Positions 38,276 through 47,526 of a stretch of DNA of 64,000 nucleotides are shown in pieces (within the stretch, counting starts at the first letter, position 1; the number at the start of each line of letters is the position of its first letter). The DNA is from Arachidicoccus terrestris (lineage in GTDB: Bacteria; Bacteroidota; Bacteroidia; Chitinophagales; Chitinophagaceae): NCBI RefSeq assembly GCF_020042345.1, contig NZ_CP083387.1, positions 4,526,001 to 4,590,000 on the forward strand, given 5' to 3'. Below the pieces are notes generated by a model, which saw only the letters and a list, made by a program, of their open reading frames with translations, did not search any database and was not told where the DNA came from. A program made the translations under genes and the position numbers.

Positions 38276-40021
38276 TTAATAACCTTCATTTTGTACCAGA
38301 AAACCTTCTTTACTGGAAGCGCCGTCGATGGCCTGTTGTGGTATAGGAAACAACCGCTTTTTCGCATCGTTATTTGTTTTTTCAGTCCATCTGCCTTCAT
38401 ATTTTCCGAACCGAATTTGGTAGGTTCTGCGTAAACCCTCCCAGTATAACTCAAAACCTGATTCACGAAATAGAATATCCAGATTTATTTTACTCAATGG
38501 TGCCGGAGTTTGAGCAGGACGGGCGTTTCTGGATGTACGTAAGAAATTGATATCTGCAAGCGCTCCTGCCTGGTCGTTATTTCTCAGCTTTGCTTCTGCC
38601 CGCATCAGATAAATTTCTCCCAGGCGAATCAATACAAGATCAACAGCACTAAATGAACAACAATCGGGGGCCTTGTGACTAAACTGGTATTTCGAAAAAC
38701 GGTACCCCGTATTATGCAGGCTGCCTTCTGCTGTAAAATCAATTTTGAGGGTATGGTTTACATAAGTTCTGCTGGTACCACTGGTTCTCGTGTTAATTAC
38801 CGGATAAATCCTCACTCCACCATCGTCGCACTTTAAGATCTTACCGTTTTCATCTTTTCTGGGGCCCCAGATAATTCCGCGCAAGATGCCCCTGTCTATC
38901 TCGAAATCTTCAGCTTTTATACAATAGTAATGATTGGAATCATTAGAGGGATTAACGCCGGTAAGGTCTTTGAGGTTATCGGGAACAATCGTATTCTTCT
39001 TAAAGAAGCGGGCATCGGCATCAGCCGGGTCAACCTGGCCATATGCGTCAACCCAGGTTTGGTAAAAATCAGGCGTAAGTGCAGCCGCGTCGGTTCCCCG
39101 TGTGCTGGGAGACTCAGGCCTTGGCACCTGATCTCCCGAAATCGACCAGTAAGCCCATCGCTGATGCTCCGTCTGAAGTACGCCTCTTTGATCCAGCGCA
39201 AAAATAAGCTCAGCATTCGCTGAGTTATTATCGCTGAACAAATCAAAATATTCCGCAGACAGCTCATAGGGGCCGGATATGATATTACTGGTATATTCAA
39301 TCACTTTGTCCATGTCCTCTTTTTTGAATTTTGGTGTGCCATAGGGATCGCGATACACTGCAGCATTCAGATATAACCGTGCCAGCAGCGCCATAACGGA
39401 ATATTTGTTCAGCCTTCCGGAATAACTGTCATCACCCATGGCATCCAGCGCAGATAAAAGATCCTTTTCTATATAATCTATGGCTTCCTGTTTTCTTAAA
39501 ATTTCCGAAGTTTCTGATGATTTTTCTTTTTTAAAGACAAGTCCCCAGTTATCAAGTGCCATCATATTCAAATAAGCTCTCATGGCTACCATCTCGGGCA
39601 GTGCTTTACGGGCTTCTTCATCCCCCTTTTCAGCCTCCGGCTTCAATTTTTCTATAGCCAGTACCGTTTTGGATAATGTTTGGGTAATCTTTTTCCAGGT
39701 ATCGCCAACCAGGCTATTACTTGGCGTCATCAAATGTTGATGTACCGCTATGAATTTGCCGCCGTCGTACCAATCTTTACCACCTCGGTATGGTAGAATG
39801 GCTTCATCTGACGCAATTTCCTGTAATCCAAAATTTACGGTATGCAACCAAACATCACGAAGGCTGCCATAGACTGGCGCTATTGATCCGGACACCAACT
39901 CCGCCTGACCTGTTCCTGTTAACGACTCATCCAGTATTTCTTCTTTCAATTTCGTACAAGCAAACACCGTATATATAATTGTGACCAGCACAAGAGCCCG
40001 ATAAATATTTTTACTTTTCAT
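38276..40021 (-). CDS. SusD/RagB-family lipoprotein (pair 3)
   Basis: A 581-residue surface lipoprotein that binds substrate for the adjacent SusC. The signal peptide ends in VFAC (Cys22), followed by a Thr-Lys-Leu start of the mature protein. N-terminal SusD helices precede a C-terminal RagB domain with VDLVLIRLGEIYLMRAEAKL near residue 470 and a FRESGFELYWEGLRR segment near 530. It is the second gene of the minus-strand operon, 41 bases after susC3. No associated enzyme is directly beside it. An IS200/IS605 end lies 35 bases past its stop. Confidence 0.95.
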   Translation of the reverse strand: MKSKNIYRALVLVTIIYTVFACTKLKEEILDESLTGTGQAELVSGSIAPVYGSLRDVWLHTVNFGLQEIASDEAILPYRGGKDWYDGGKFIAVHQHLMTPSNSLVGDTWKKITQTLSKTVLAIEKLKPEAEKGDEEARKALPEMVAMRAYLNMMALDNWGLVFKKEKSSETSEILRKQEAIDYIEKDLLSALDAMGDDSYSGRLNKYSVMALLARLYLNAAVYRDPYGTPKFKKEDMDKVIEYTSNIISGPYELSAEYFDLFSDNNSANAELIFALDQRGVLQTEHQRWAYWSISGDQVPRPESPSTRGTDAAALTPDFYQTWVDAYGQVDPADADARFFKKNTIVPDNLKDLTGVNPSNDSNHYYCIKAEDFEIDRGILRGIIWGPRKDENGKILKCDDGGVRIYPVINTRTSGTSRTYVNHTLKIDFTAEGSLHNTGYRFSKYQFSHKAPDCCSFSAVDLVLIRLGEIYLMRAEAKLRNNDQAGALADINFLRTSRNARPAQTPAPLSKINLDILFRESGFELYWEGLRRTYQIRFGKYEGRWTEKTNNDAKKRLFPIPQQAIDGASSKEGFLVQNEGY

Positions 40022-40062
40022 TTTTCTTTCTATTTTGATTCTTATTTAAGAGATCGTTCCGA

Positions 40063-43000
40063 TTAAAAAGTTAGGTTAACGCCAAACATAAAGGTTCTGG
40101 CCTTGGGATAAGTATAATAATCTATCCCGAAAGTTTGTATGCCTCCAGATTCAATTCCTGTGTTCAACTCAGGATCGAATCCTGAATAATCCGTTATAAC
40201 GAAAAGGTTCTGGCCTGTCAGCAAAATCCTGATATCTTGAAATGCACGACCTAAACCTATTTTCCCCGGATCTAATTTATAAGATAATGTTGCATTGTTC
40301 AATCTCAAAAATGAACCATTTTCCAGAAACCTGGTAGAAACAGTATTGGAATTAGCAATAGATTCGCTGGGGAATTGTACTGCAAAATCAGTTGTATTAT
40401 TCGACCTGGAAAGCTGCGCCTTTGTAAAGAGCGACATTTTTGTATGGTTGTAGATTTTATTTCCCGAAATGCCGTTGAAGTTCATTCCAAAGTCAAACGC
40501 CTTATACTTAAGATTTACATTAAAACCGTAGATAAGATCGGGTATTGCACTGCCCAGCACTCGCCGGTCGTTATCCAATATGGTTCCATCACCGTTTGCA
40601 TCCCAAAATTTATTTAATCCATCGGCACCGATCCCGTCGAACCTGAAAAGATAGAATGCTCCAATAGGCTCATTGTTTATGTAGCCGTTAATGGTAGCAC
40701 CGGTTTGACCGGCGCCCTGTGCCGATCCAGTGGTTAAAACCGAATAGGGCGAATTCTTGACCTTGTTCATGATATAAGTTATGTTGCCTCCCAGGCTATA
40801 CGAAAAGTTACGGGTAGCATCACTATTATAATTCAACGCCAATTCAAGTCCATTGTTCTGAATTTTCATATTCTCAATATTGGCCCAATAGGTTGATGTC
40901 GGCTCAACAGGATCCGTCGGGACCACCTCCAGTAATATGTTTGATGATTTTTTGTTGAAATAATCTACCGTACCTGACAGTTGGTTGTTTAGTAAGGCAA
41001 AATCGAACCCAAAATCAAACTGCGTGGATACTTCCCATTGTAGATTGGGGTTGGCGAGCCTGGTGTAAACAATACCATATGGATAACCGTCGATAGAATT
41101 AGAATTGGTATTGATCGGGTAAGTGTCTGAGCTACCGGAGCCGGAAACTAACCGGGTTTCAGAATAGCTTGCCTGTGTAATCTTGGATGGAATTTCCTGG
41201 TTTCCGGTTTGTCCCCATCCGCCGCGCAACTTCAGGTTATCGAATATAGAATTTTTCATGAAAGCTTCATTGGCGATATTCCAGCCAAAAGCAAAGGAGG
41301 GGAAATAACCATACTTCCGGTTATCACCAAATTTTGAAGAGCCGTCTGCCCGTAAAGTAGCAGTAACCAGAAATCTTTCATCAAAGGAATAGTTTATCCT
41401 GGCAAAGAAAGATTGCAGTTCATTTTTAACGGCAGATGAATTTACAGAAGTCGGGTATTGATCAGAGCTGGTTTGATCCTGGTATATCGGCTCTATATTG
41501 TTATCTGCAAAGCCTCTGTAGGCAAACTGCCGGTTATTATCAGTGAACTTTTGGTACGAATGACCAACCATCGCTGTTAATTTATATAGAGGTTTACTCA
41601 GGCTGTAGGTGAGGGTATTTTCTGTCAGTTGATTGGAATTTGTACTGATATCAGTTACTACATCGCCATTAGAGACATCGCTTTCATTGACAACAGAGGT
41701 ATAGGGTTTATATTGCCGGTCACGGTTCGTCGAAGAATAATCTATACCAAAATTCAGTTTATAGACAAGCCCTTTTACGATTTCAATCGACGGAGATATA
41801 GTGGCCAAAAAACGGTTATTGAGGGCTTTATCGCTATAAATATTATACCTGGTAATTGGGTTAAGTTCGTTTGTTTTAAGTGGTGTAGGAATGCCGTTTG
41901 TATAGGCAGGTATGGTTGGATTTAAGCCAAGCATATCACTGATTGTCGCATTGATATCTGGTCGAAGGTTCTCGATATGTGAAGCTGTTATGTTATAATC
42001 AACATTTATCCTGCCATTCCATGCTTTTTGCGTCATATTCAACTTACCAGAATACCGCTCTAATTCACTATTCTTTAAAATTCCTTCTTGCTTTTGATAT
42101 CCACCGGACGCAAAGTAGGAGAATTTTTGGCTGGTTGCTCCGCTCATTGAAAAAATCAGGTTATTGGAAACCCCTGATTGAGTCAGTTCATCCTGCCAGT
42201 TTGTATTTCCTCCATAATCAATAAGAGTGCCTCCCGAGGCCGGTACCTGCTTGCGAAAAGCTGCGGCATCAAAAACTTTGATTTTCCCGGCCATAGACGA
42301 CATAGCCGTGGACAGCCCGACGTTTATCTGTGTTTTTCCATCTTTTCCTTTCTTTGTAGTAATAACTACTACCCCATTAGACGCCCTGGAGCCATATACC
42401 GCTGTGGCACTTGCATCTTTTAAAACATCGATGCTGGCAATGTCGCCGGGATTAAGGAAGTTAAGGGGATTGGAAGCAACCCCAATGGATGAGTTGTCTA
42501 TCAGGAAGCCGTCAATAACATAAAGAGGCTGCGTTCCAGATCTTAAGCTGCCGATACCTCTGATAATTACATTCTGTGAAGTACCGGGTTCGCCGCTGCT
42601 GGAAGTTATATTCACACCGGCCATTTTTCCCTGTAAAAGCTCTACCGGGTTGGTTACAACTCCTTTATTGAAGCTTTCGCTCTTTAGCGATACAATAGAA
42701 CCCGTAACGTCCGATCTTTTTAAGGTTCCATACCCCACTACCACAACATCGTCCATTTGTGAAACAACTTGAGTCAATTGAACCGCTATTTTTGACTGAC
42801 CATTCACCGGAATTTCTTTTGTTTCATAACCGGTAAAGGAGATTTGAAGAATAGCATTCGGAGCAACATCGATTATAAATTTCCCATCAGCGCTCGATGT
42901 CACGGCATGTGTTGTCCCTTTTTCTAGAACTGTAGCACCAGACAATGGCCGTCCATTTTTATCCGTTACCTTACCTGACACAGTTTGTTGTAATGCGGTT

Positions 43001-43107
43001 TGGCTTGCTTGCAAAGTACTGGCAAGACGTGGAGCACTTATTGCAGCCGAATACATCGACGGCGTTGAGAAACACGTGACTGCCAATAATAGTTTTTTGA
43101 AATTCAT
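40063..43107 (-). CDS. SusC/RagA-family TonB-dependent transporter (pair 3)
   Basis: A 1014-residue outer-membrane importer. A short signal peptide (about residues 1-25) precedes the carboxypeptidase-regulatory-like domain (about 43-118), the signature MDDVVVVGYGTLKRSDVTGS, the plug with the NPVELLQGKMAGVNI motif, and a large barrel ending in TFMFGVNLTF. The substrate is not indicated; the nearest glycosidase is the six-hairpin protein 3.6 kb away. Upstream lies a 570-base region without a recognisable -7 box. Confidence 0.95.
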   Translation of the reverse strand: MNFKKLLLAVTCFSTPSMYSAAISAPRLASTLQASQTALQQTVSGKVTDKNGRPLSGATVLEKGTTHAVTSSADGKFIIDVAPNAILQISFTGYETKEIPVNGQSKIAVQLTQVVSQMDDVVVVGYGTLKRSDVTGSIVSLKSESFNKGVVTNPVELLQGKMAGVNITSSSGEPGTSQNVIIRGIGSLRSGTQPLYVIDGFLIDNSSIGVASNPLNFLNPGDIASIDVLKDASATAVYGSRASNGVVVITTKKGKDGKTQINVGLSTAMSSMAGKIKVFDAAAFRKQVPASGGTLIDYGGNTNWQDELTQSGVSNNLIFSMSGATSQKFSYFASGGYQKQEGILKNSELERYSGKLNMTQKAWNGRINVDYNITASHIENLRPDINATISDMLGLNPTIPAYTNGIPTPLKTNELNPITRYNIYSDKALNNRFLATISPSIEIVKGLVYKLNFGIDYSSTNRDRQYKPYTSVVNESDVSNGDVVTDISTNSNQLTENTLTYSLSKPLYKLTAMVGHSYQKFTDNNRQFAYRGFADNNIEPIYQDQTSSDQYPTSVNSSAVKNELQSFFARINYSFDERFLVTATLRADGSSKFGDNRKYGYFPSFAFGWNIANEAFMKNSIFDNLKLRGGWGQTGNQEIPSKITQASYSETRLVSGSGSSDTYPINTNSNSIDGYPYGIVYTRLANPNLQWEVSTQFDFGFDFALLNNQLSGTVDYFNKKSSNILLEVVPTDPVEPTSTYWANIENMKIQNNGLELALNYNSDATRNFSYSLGGNITYIMNKVKNSPYSVLTTGSAQGAGQTGATINGYINNEPIGAFYLFRFDGIGADGLNKFWDANGDGTILDNDRRVLGSAIPDLIYGFNVNLKYKAFDFGMNFNGISGNKIYNHTKMSLFTKAQLSRSNNTTDFAVQFPSESIANSNTVSTRFLENGSFLRLNNATLSYKLDPGKIGLGRAFQDIRILLTGQNLFVITDYSGFDPELNTGIESGGIQTFGIDYYTYPKARTFMFGVNLTF

Positions 43108-43539
43108 AGAAATTCTGGTTGGTTGAAAATGATATCAATCAATTAAATAATTTAGAACTTGAAACGATGGCGTTCGATTCGAGGCGAAATTATCGGTAGC
43201 GTTGTAACAAAAGGTTATGAGGGTTTTAATTTTATATTAACTTATCAACTTTTGTCCGCCGTGTTGATTACTAATATTTTATTTCTCTTTATCCTTTCTT
43301 TTCTTAAGGTAATGACATTGATTTTTTCATCGCTTTTTCCGGCAGCGCATAGCATCGCCGCAAGAATGGGTGGCAGAGCAGTTGTATTAAAAATCAATGC
43401 TTTAAGCAATCGCTTTCCATAATATGGAGTAAATGGGCATGGGGGATAATGAACTATGCATACCTACCTATGCCTTTTCTTCATAGCAGCAACCAGCAGT
43501 CAACAATTGATGCATAATTATTAGTAGTTCAACAACAAC
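43108..43539. other. Region upstream of susC3
   Basis: About 570 bases between susC3 and the methyltransferase stop (43108-43681). A plus-strand ORF at 43159-43422 is hydrophobic but overlaps the expected susC3 promoter, so it is not called. No exact -7 box seen on the minus strand. Confidence 0.4.
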
Positions 43540-43582
43540 AAAAAGATAGCACCAGGGAGAATAATTAACCTGCCTGATGCTA
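43540..43582 (-). terminator. Terminator after the methyltransferase gene
   Basis: TAGCACCAGG (43547-43556) pairs with CCTGATGCTA (43573-43582), one mismatch, followed on the minus strand by TCTTTTT. It lies 100 bases past the stop. Confidence 0.65.
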
Positions 43583-43681
43583 TAATGCTATAAAAAGTAA
43601 AGTAACAGATAATAGTTTCTGTGTCCCGGCGTCGCTGCCTGTTTATGATAAACACCTGACAATATCACGCAATTACCTGGA

Positions 43682-44425
43682 TCAGGGACGACGCATTATA
43701 TAAAAGAAATAATTATAATACTGTCGATATTCATGATAGATCTTCAATTCCGTCTTGATCTGTTCCAGAAATCCCTGCAGCGCCGGGCTACCCGATCCAT
43801 CAAGCTGTGCCAGTTTTTGTGAAACAGGCTCATAATAATTTCTCCAGCCTACATCAGGAAGCGCGAATGCACCAATTGTGCTATAGCCCATCATCTCCAT
43901 CAATCTCACTTTAGCAGACACCAGATCCATCTCAGGATAGTTGCTGTTCCAATAGTCTGTTAATAATTGGGGGCGGCTTTCTGTTGTCCAGGAAATTTCA
44001 GAAACCACCATAAAACCACCAGGCTTTAGGAGTTTGCCCCAGTTCTTCAAACCATAAGTGAATCCCATATTATAAATGGCACCTTCACTCCAGATCAGGT
44101 CAAAACTCTCTGCTTCGAAAGGTAACTTATCCATTTGTGCATGATGCAGCTGAATTCTGTCACTAAGACGCTGTTGGTCCCTTTTGATTTTTAATACATC
44201 TAAGAAATCCTGTACTCTATCCAGGGCATCCACCTTGGCACCGGTTTCCTGGCCCAGGACAATGGTTTGGGCACCGGTTCCACATCCGATGTCAAGTATA
44301 TGTTCAATAGGACCCATTTCCATGATTCTGGTAAGGGCCCATTTCGTGGCCCGCGTGCTACCAGGTCCCTGCCTGGGCAGATCTTTGTAAAAATCAGTGA
44401 TAATTTTCAGCAACTGTTGATCCAT
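43682..44425 (-). CDS. Class I SAM-dependent methyltransferase
   Basis: A 247-residue cytoplasmic methyltransferase of unknown substrate. Motif I is ILDIGCGTGAQT (about residues 42-53), the motif II acidic residue lies in VDALDRV, post-II is LPFEAESFDLIWSEG, and motif III is LKPGGFMVVSEISW. The start at 44425 (M-D-Q-Q) is preferred. The frame extends to 44464 but the 13-residue extension is Cys/Phe-rich and unconserved in character. The acidic-loop WSEGAIYNMGF and the C-terminal helical cap resemble arsenite- or ubiquinone-type family relatives, but no assignment is made. It is divergent from the second AraC-type gene. Confidence 0.85.
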   Translation of the reverse strand: MDQQLLKIITDFYKDLPRQGPGSTRATKWALTRIMEMGPIEHILDIGCGTGAQTIVLGQETGAKVDALDRVQDFLDVLKIKRDQQRLSDRIQLHHAQMDKLPFEAESFDLIWSEGAIYNMGFTYGLKNWGKLLKPGGFMVVSEISWTTESRPQLLTDYWNSNYPEMDLVSAKVRLMEMMGYSTIGAFALPDVGWRNYYEPVSQKLAQLDGSGSPALQGFLEQIKTELKIYHEYRQYYNYFFYIMRRP

Positions 44426-44726
44426 ATGCGTTTTATTTAGGTGGAAAAAACAGCATTTACTCAATGCGTGTTTGTAAATCTAATGATTTCCGGCAAATTA
44501 TCCTTATTTGTCATCCTTTTATTTTTGCAATGTCTCTGCTTCTTTTAAATACTCATTATCTGTAGATGAAACTCGTTCTGAACAAAGTTATTATTTGCCA
44601 TGACATGCTAAAAATATGATTTTACCATTTGGTAAGAATATTTTCAAAATACATCATATTATTGACAATTATTCTATATATTTACTACTTCAACTTGTGA
44701 ATATTACACCTAACAATACGCTATAA
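44426..44726. promoter_or_regulatory. Divergent control region with palindrome
   Basis: 300 bases between the methyltransferase and the AraC-type gene. A perfect palindrome TTACCA-TT-TGGTAA lies at 44622-44635, 92 bases before the AraC-type ATG. On the minus strand TAACTTTG (44590-44583) is a possible -7 box for the methyltransferase. Otherwise AT-rich. Confidence 0.5.
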
Positions 44727-45743
44727 ATGGAGAAAATAAAGATCTGGCTTGCCGGAGGTGACCCTTTACCAATTAAACAAGGCTTTCCCCGTCGCTACAA
44801 ATCACGACAGTTTAATAATGCAACCTGCTACCATATAGAAGTCTCTGAAGACGAATATATCCTTTTCCAGAATATACAGGTTGGCCCCTTCTCTTGCTGG
44901 TATACGGAGTATTTCTTTAATAACCCAAAGATCTTATACTGTAACATGGTCTCTGAGGGTGTTGAGTTTCATAGTCTAATAGAAGGCGCTGCTATGTATA
45001 ACATGAACCATCACCAAAAATGGTATATGGAATCGGAAGGCGTTCATAATATATTAGTGAATCCACCTCATCACACTATAACTGCGCTTACGGTTACGCC
45101 GTTAAAAACGTTTGATATACATGTAACAGCAGATTATTTTTTGTCGCTGATTGAGGACTATCCGGCGTTTGCCAAGCTATTACCGGCATTGAAGTCTGGT
45201 AAAATGGGAACACTATTCTCTGATAAGGAACAAAGTGCACTGGAGCTGAGATATCAGATCTCCAAAGCCCTTCAACGCTTTGCGCAGCAGACAAAATATA
45301 CGCCACTGGAAAAGACCGCCTTAATGCAAGATATCAAGGCTGTCATTGCCTCTTACGCCAATGTTGATAGGCCTATGTCAACCGGCTTTAAAATTCAACA
45401 AGCAGAAATAGACACACTGATCCATATTAAGAATTATATTCAGACGCACTTTATGGACAGCCAGGTCATTGCCGATGCGCAATTAAAGTATCCGATATCT
45501 CCGGAAAAGTTAAACAAATGTTTTAAGATTCTATTCAATAGAAAGCCAAAAGAGTTCCTGATGTCTGAAAGAATCCGGCAGGCCAAAATATTCATGCAAA
45601 ATAATCCTACCGCGACCAGACAGGAAATTGCCATGTCCGTAGGTTATTTGGACGCCAGGCATCTGAATACTTTATTTATCAAGTTTGAAGGCCATAATAC
45701 GGAGCAATACAGGGCACAATTGCTGCAATTATCTAAACGCTAA
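44727..45743 (+). CDS. AraC-type transcriptional regulator (paralogue 2)
   Basis: A 338-residue regulator with the same plan as the gene at 31955: a ~170-residue N-terminal sensing domain with the shared motif order, then two helix-turn-helix units at about 235-335. The C-terminal motif reads FEGHNTEQYRAQLLQ, a variant of the usual Pro-x-x-Tyr-Arg AraC ending, in which the Pro is replaced by Thr-Glu. The gene has its own terminator and a palindrome upstream that could be an autoregulatory operator. It may control the divergent methyltransferase or the neighbouring SusC/SusD operon. The ligand is unknown. Confidence 0.85.
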   Translation: MEKIKIWLAGGDPLPIKQGFPRRYKSRQFNNATCYHIEVSEDEYILFQNIQVGPFSCWYTEYFFNNPKILYCNMVSEGVEFHSLIEGAAMYNMNHHQKWYMESEGVHNILVNPPHHTITALTVTPLKTFDIHVTADYFLSLIEDYPAFAKLLPALKSGKMGTLFSDKEQSALELRYQISKALQRFAQQTKYTPLEKTALMQDIKAVIASYANVDRPMSTGFKIQQAEIDTLIHIKNYIQTHFMDSQVIADAQLKYPISPEKLNKCFKILFNRKPKEFLMSERIRQAKIFMQNNPTATRQEIAMSVGYLDARHLNTLFIKFEGHNTEQYRAQLLQLSKR

Positions 45744-45767
45744 TGCAATCTGCTCTTTCAGGATTCG

Positions 45768-45812
45768 GACCGGTTCGGTACAAAGGTGTAACTGAACCGG
45801 TCTGTTTTATTT
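45768..45812 (+). terminator. Terminator after the second AraC-type gene
   Basis: GACCGGTTC (45768-45776) pairs perfectly with GAACCGGTC (45794-45802), and TGTTTTATTT follows. Confidence 0.85.
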
Positions 45813-46791
45813 AGTTGCATGCCTAACCTGATGAATAAAAGCTGCCTGGCAATGAAGCATCCTTTCCGCATTTGACCCAGTTTTTTTCACCAACATTTCA
45901 TGAAAAAATTCGCATTAAAACAAGAGAATTCTTCCTTCAATTTTCCCTCATTTTATCCATGAATAAGCGCAGCGGGCGCATTATATTTGTTGGCGTGAAA
46001 GAAACATACTTTTGGACAAGGCTGTTAGAGTGGCGAATAGTTTATGTGGCTGAGAAACTGCCAGAGAGCCGACTATTTCGAAAAGCTCTGTGTTTTAAGC
46101 AAAGCTATTGCACTACATGATTGATTAAATCGAAATGCCCTGGCCGGCTGGAACTGGTACATTGATAGCGTTACAGGTATCTGAGTGGAAGAGGTTGTGT
46201 GTATATTTTAATTTCCTGTCTTTCAACTGGTCGCGATCAGGATAGCCATTCCCCTATTATTTGTCACAGTAACTCATGCTGTAATCAGCCATGGGTCTTC
46301 CTTTTTGATATTGTCGTTATAGAATTTATTCATCTTATGCATTGTATATTATGTTACAACAAGTGTAACCCGACAAGACTTCGTCTGGGTCGGAAAACAT
46401 CGGCGCAGCGGTGTTACCCTCTTTTTGCGCTCTGTTTACGAAACTGTCAACGCACAATAGAATTAATATACTGTGACATCTGGCCGAGGGCTCCTTGATT
46501 CGCTCATGGGACGGGTTGTCCTTACATTAGAGAGATAGGGTTCTTACCATAAGTCACTATCATAAGTTTGCCCCTAAACAATTTAGAATAGCGGCTGCTT
46601 AGATATGCGCTCAAACGACGGCATGAATACTGTAGCCCCTGTTTTATAAATCCAGGCAGCGTACGCGTATTATGGAAGGGACAATAATGAAGCTTATCGG
46701 GCTGTTCTGACTTCTGTCTCAGGTTGAACAGGGCTTGGGATGGGAAAAGTCGGGGGCTTTCATTAACAAAGAATAAGAAAAGCCTTTTTTC
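45813..46791. other. Gene-poor stretch between the AraC-type and TetR genes
   Basis: About 1 kb with no supported gene. Plus-strand ORFs at 45872-46120 and 46199-46498 have no recognisable content. A minus-strand frame around 46230-46340 begins plausibly but meets a stop after some 22 codons. The region could contain decayed genes, but none was identified. Confidence 0.4.
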
Positions 46792-46838
46792 AAAAAAGTT
46801 AAGGAAGGTACTGTTTTAATATACCTTCCTCAACTTTT
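46792..46838 (-). terminator. Terminator of the alpha-oxoamine synthase-TetR operon
   Basis: A 17-bp stem with one mismatch (46794-46810 with 46822-46838) and an 11-base loop. On the minus strand it is followed by a run of T. It lies 9 bases past the TetR stop. Confidence 0.88.
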
Positions 46839-46847
46839 CGGCAAAGA

Positions 46848-47522
46848 TTATTTTTTTGCTTTTTCTTTTTCGTGTTTTTTCTGCTGTTTTTTGGCTTCAG
46901 CATATGTCCATTCAACTAGACGACCAAAGGTCTGTTTTACGGCTTTGTAGTCTCGGTCTTTGTTGATATCCAATCCACAGAATGAACTTCCGTTGGCTCT
47001 GGCATGCAGTACCAGATAATAAATCCCACCGATCAATAAGGCTTCGGTTGCCCTGAAATTGACATCAGTATTTCTAAATGTCGATTTTGCTTTTTTAAAC
47101 AGTGTTTCTCCAAATGCTTCCCTTTCATCGGCAATTTCACGCATCAACTCACTTTCTTCACTGATTTCCCAGAGCAGGATTTTCTGCAACTCTTCAGAGT
47201 TATAGATAAAGTCCATCTGATGCTCCATAATAGAAATCACTGATTCTTTATCTAAAGTGGGTTTGGCATTAACCTCGTCAATCAGGTCCTGTGGAATATT
47301 GTTCCAGTAGTCTTTACTTTTGACATACATTTCGACAAGCCTGTCTACGTTGCCAAAGTAAAGATAAATCAACTTGTTATCTAATCTGGAGGCTTTACCG
47401 ATACGGTTAACAATTAAACCTTTATAGCCTTCTGAGCGGATGATTTTACCAACTGCTTCTAAAATCCTGTTTTTAGTTCTTTCTTTGTTCCTGATTGGAC
47501 CATCTGTAACTTTTCTAGCCAT
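46848..47522 (-). CDS. TetR/AcrR-family transcriptional regulator
   Basis: A 224-residue regulator. The start at 47522 (Met-Ala-Arg-Lys) is chosen because the frame upstream to 47579 lies inside the preceding gene. The DNA-binding helix-turn-helix occupies about residues 12-60 (RTKNRILEAVGKIIRSEG, then the recognition helix near LDNKLIYLYFG). The C-terminal ligand-binding part is helical and ends in a Lys-rich tail. It begins 4 bases after the stop of the alpha-oxoamine synthase gene, so the two form an operon and the regulator probably answers to a lipid or fatty-acyl signal. That last point is inference. Confidence 0.88.
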   Translation of the reverse strand: MARKVTDGPIRNKERTKNRILEAVGKIIRSEGYKGLIVNRIGKASRLDNKLIYLYFGNVDRLVEMYVKSKDYWNNIPQDLIDEVNAKPTLDKESVISIMEHQMDFIYNSEELQKILLWEISEESELMREIADEREAFGETLFKKAKSTFRNTDVNFRATEALLIGGIYYLVLHARANGSSFCGLDINKDRDYKAVKQTFGRLVEWTYAEAKKQQKKHEKEKAKK

Positions 47523-47526
47523 GGTT

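Noticed and set aside
43159-43422. Plus-strand hydrophobic ORF of 87 codons upstream of susC3
   Set aside because: Lies in the expected susC3 promoter region, shows no ribosome-binding site, and is not similar to anything I recognise.
45872-46120. Plus-strand ORF after the second AraC-type gene
   Set aside because: No domain, no clear start signal, random-looking composition.
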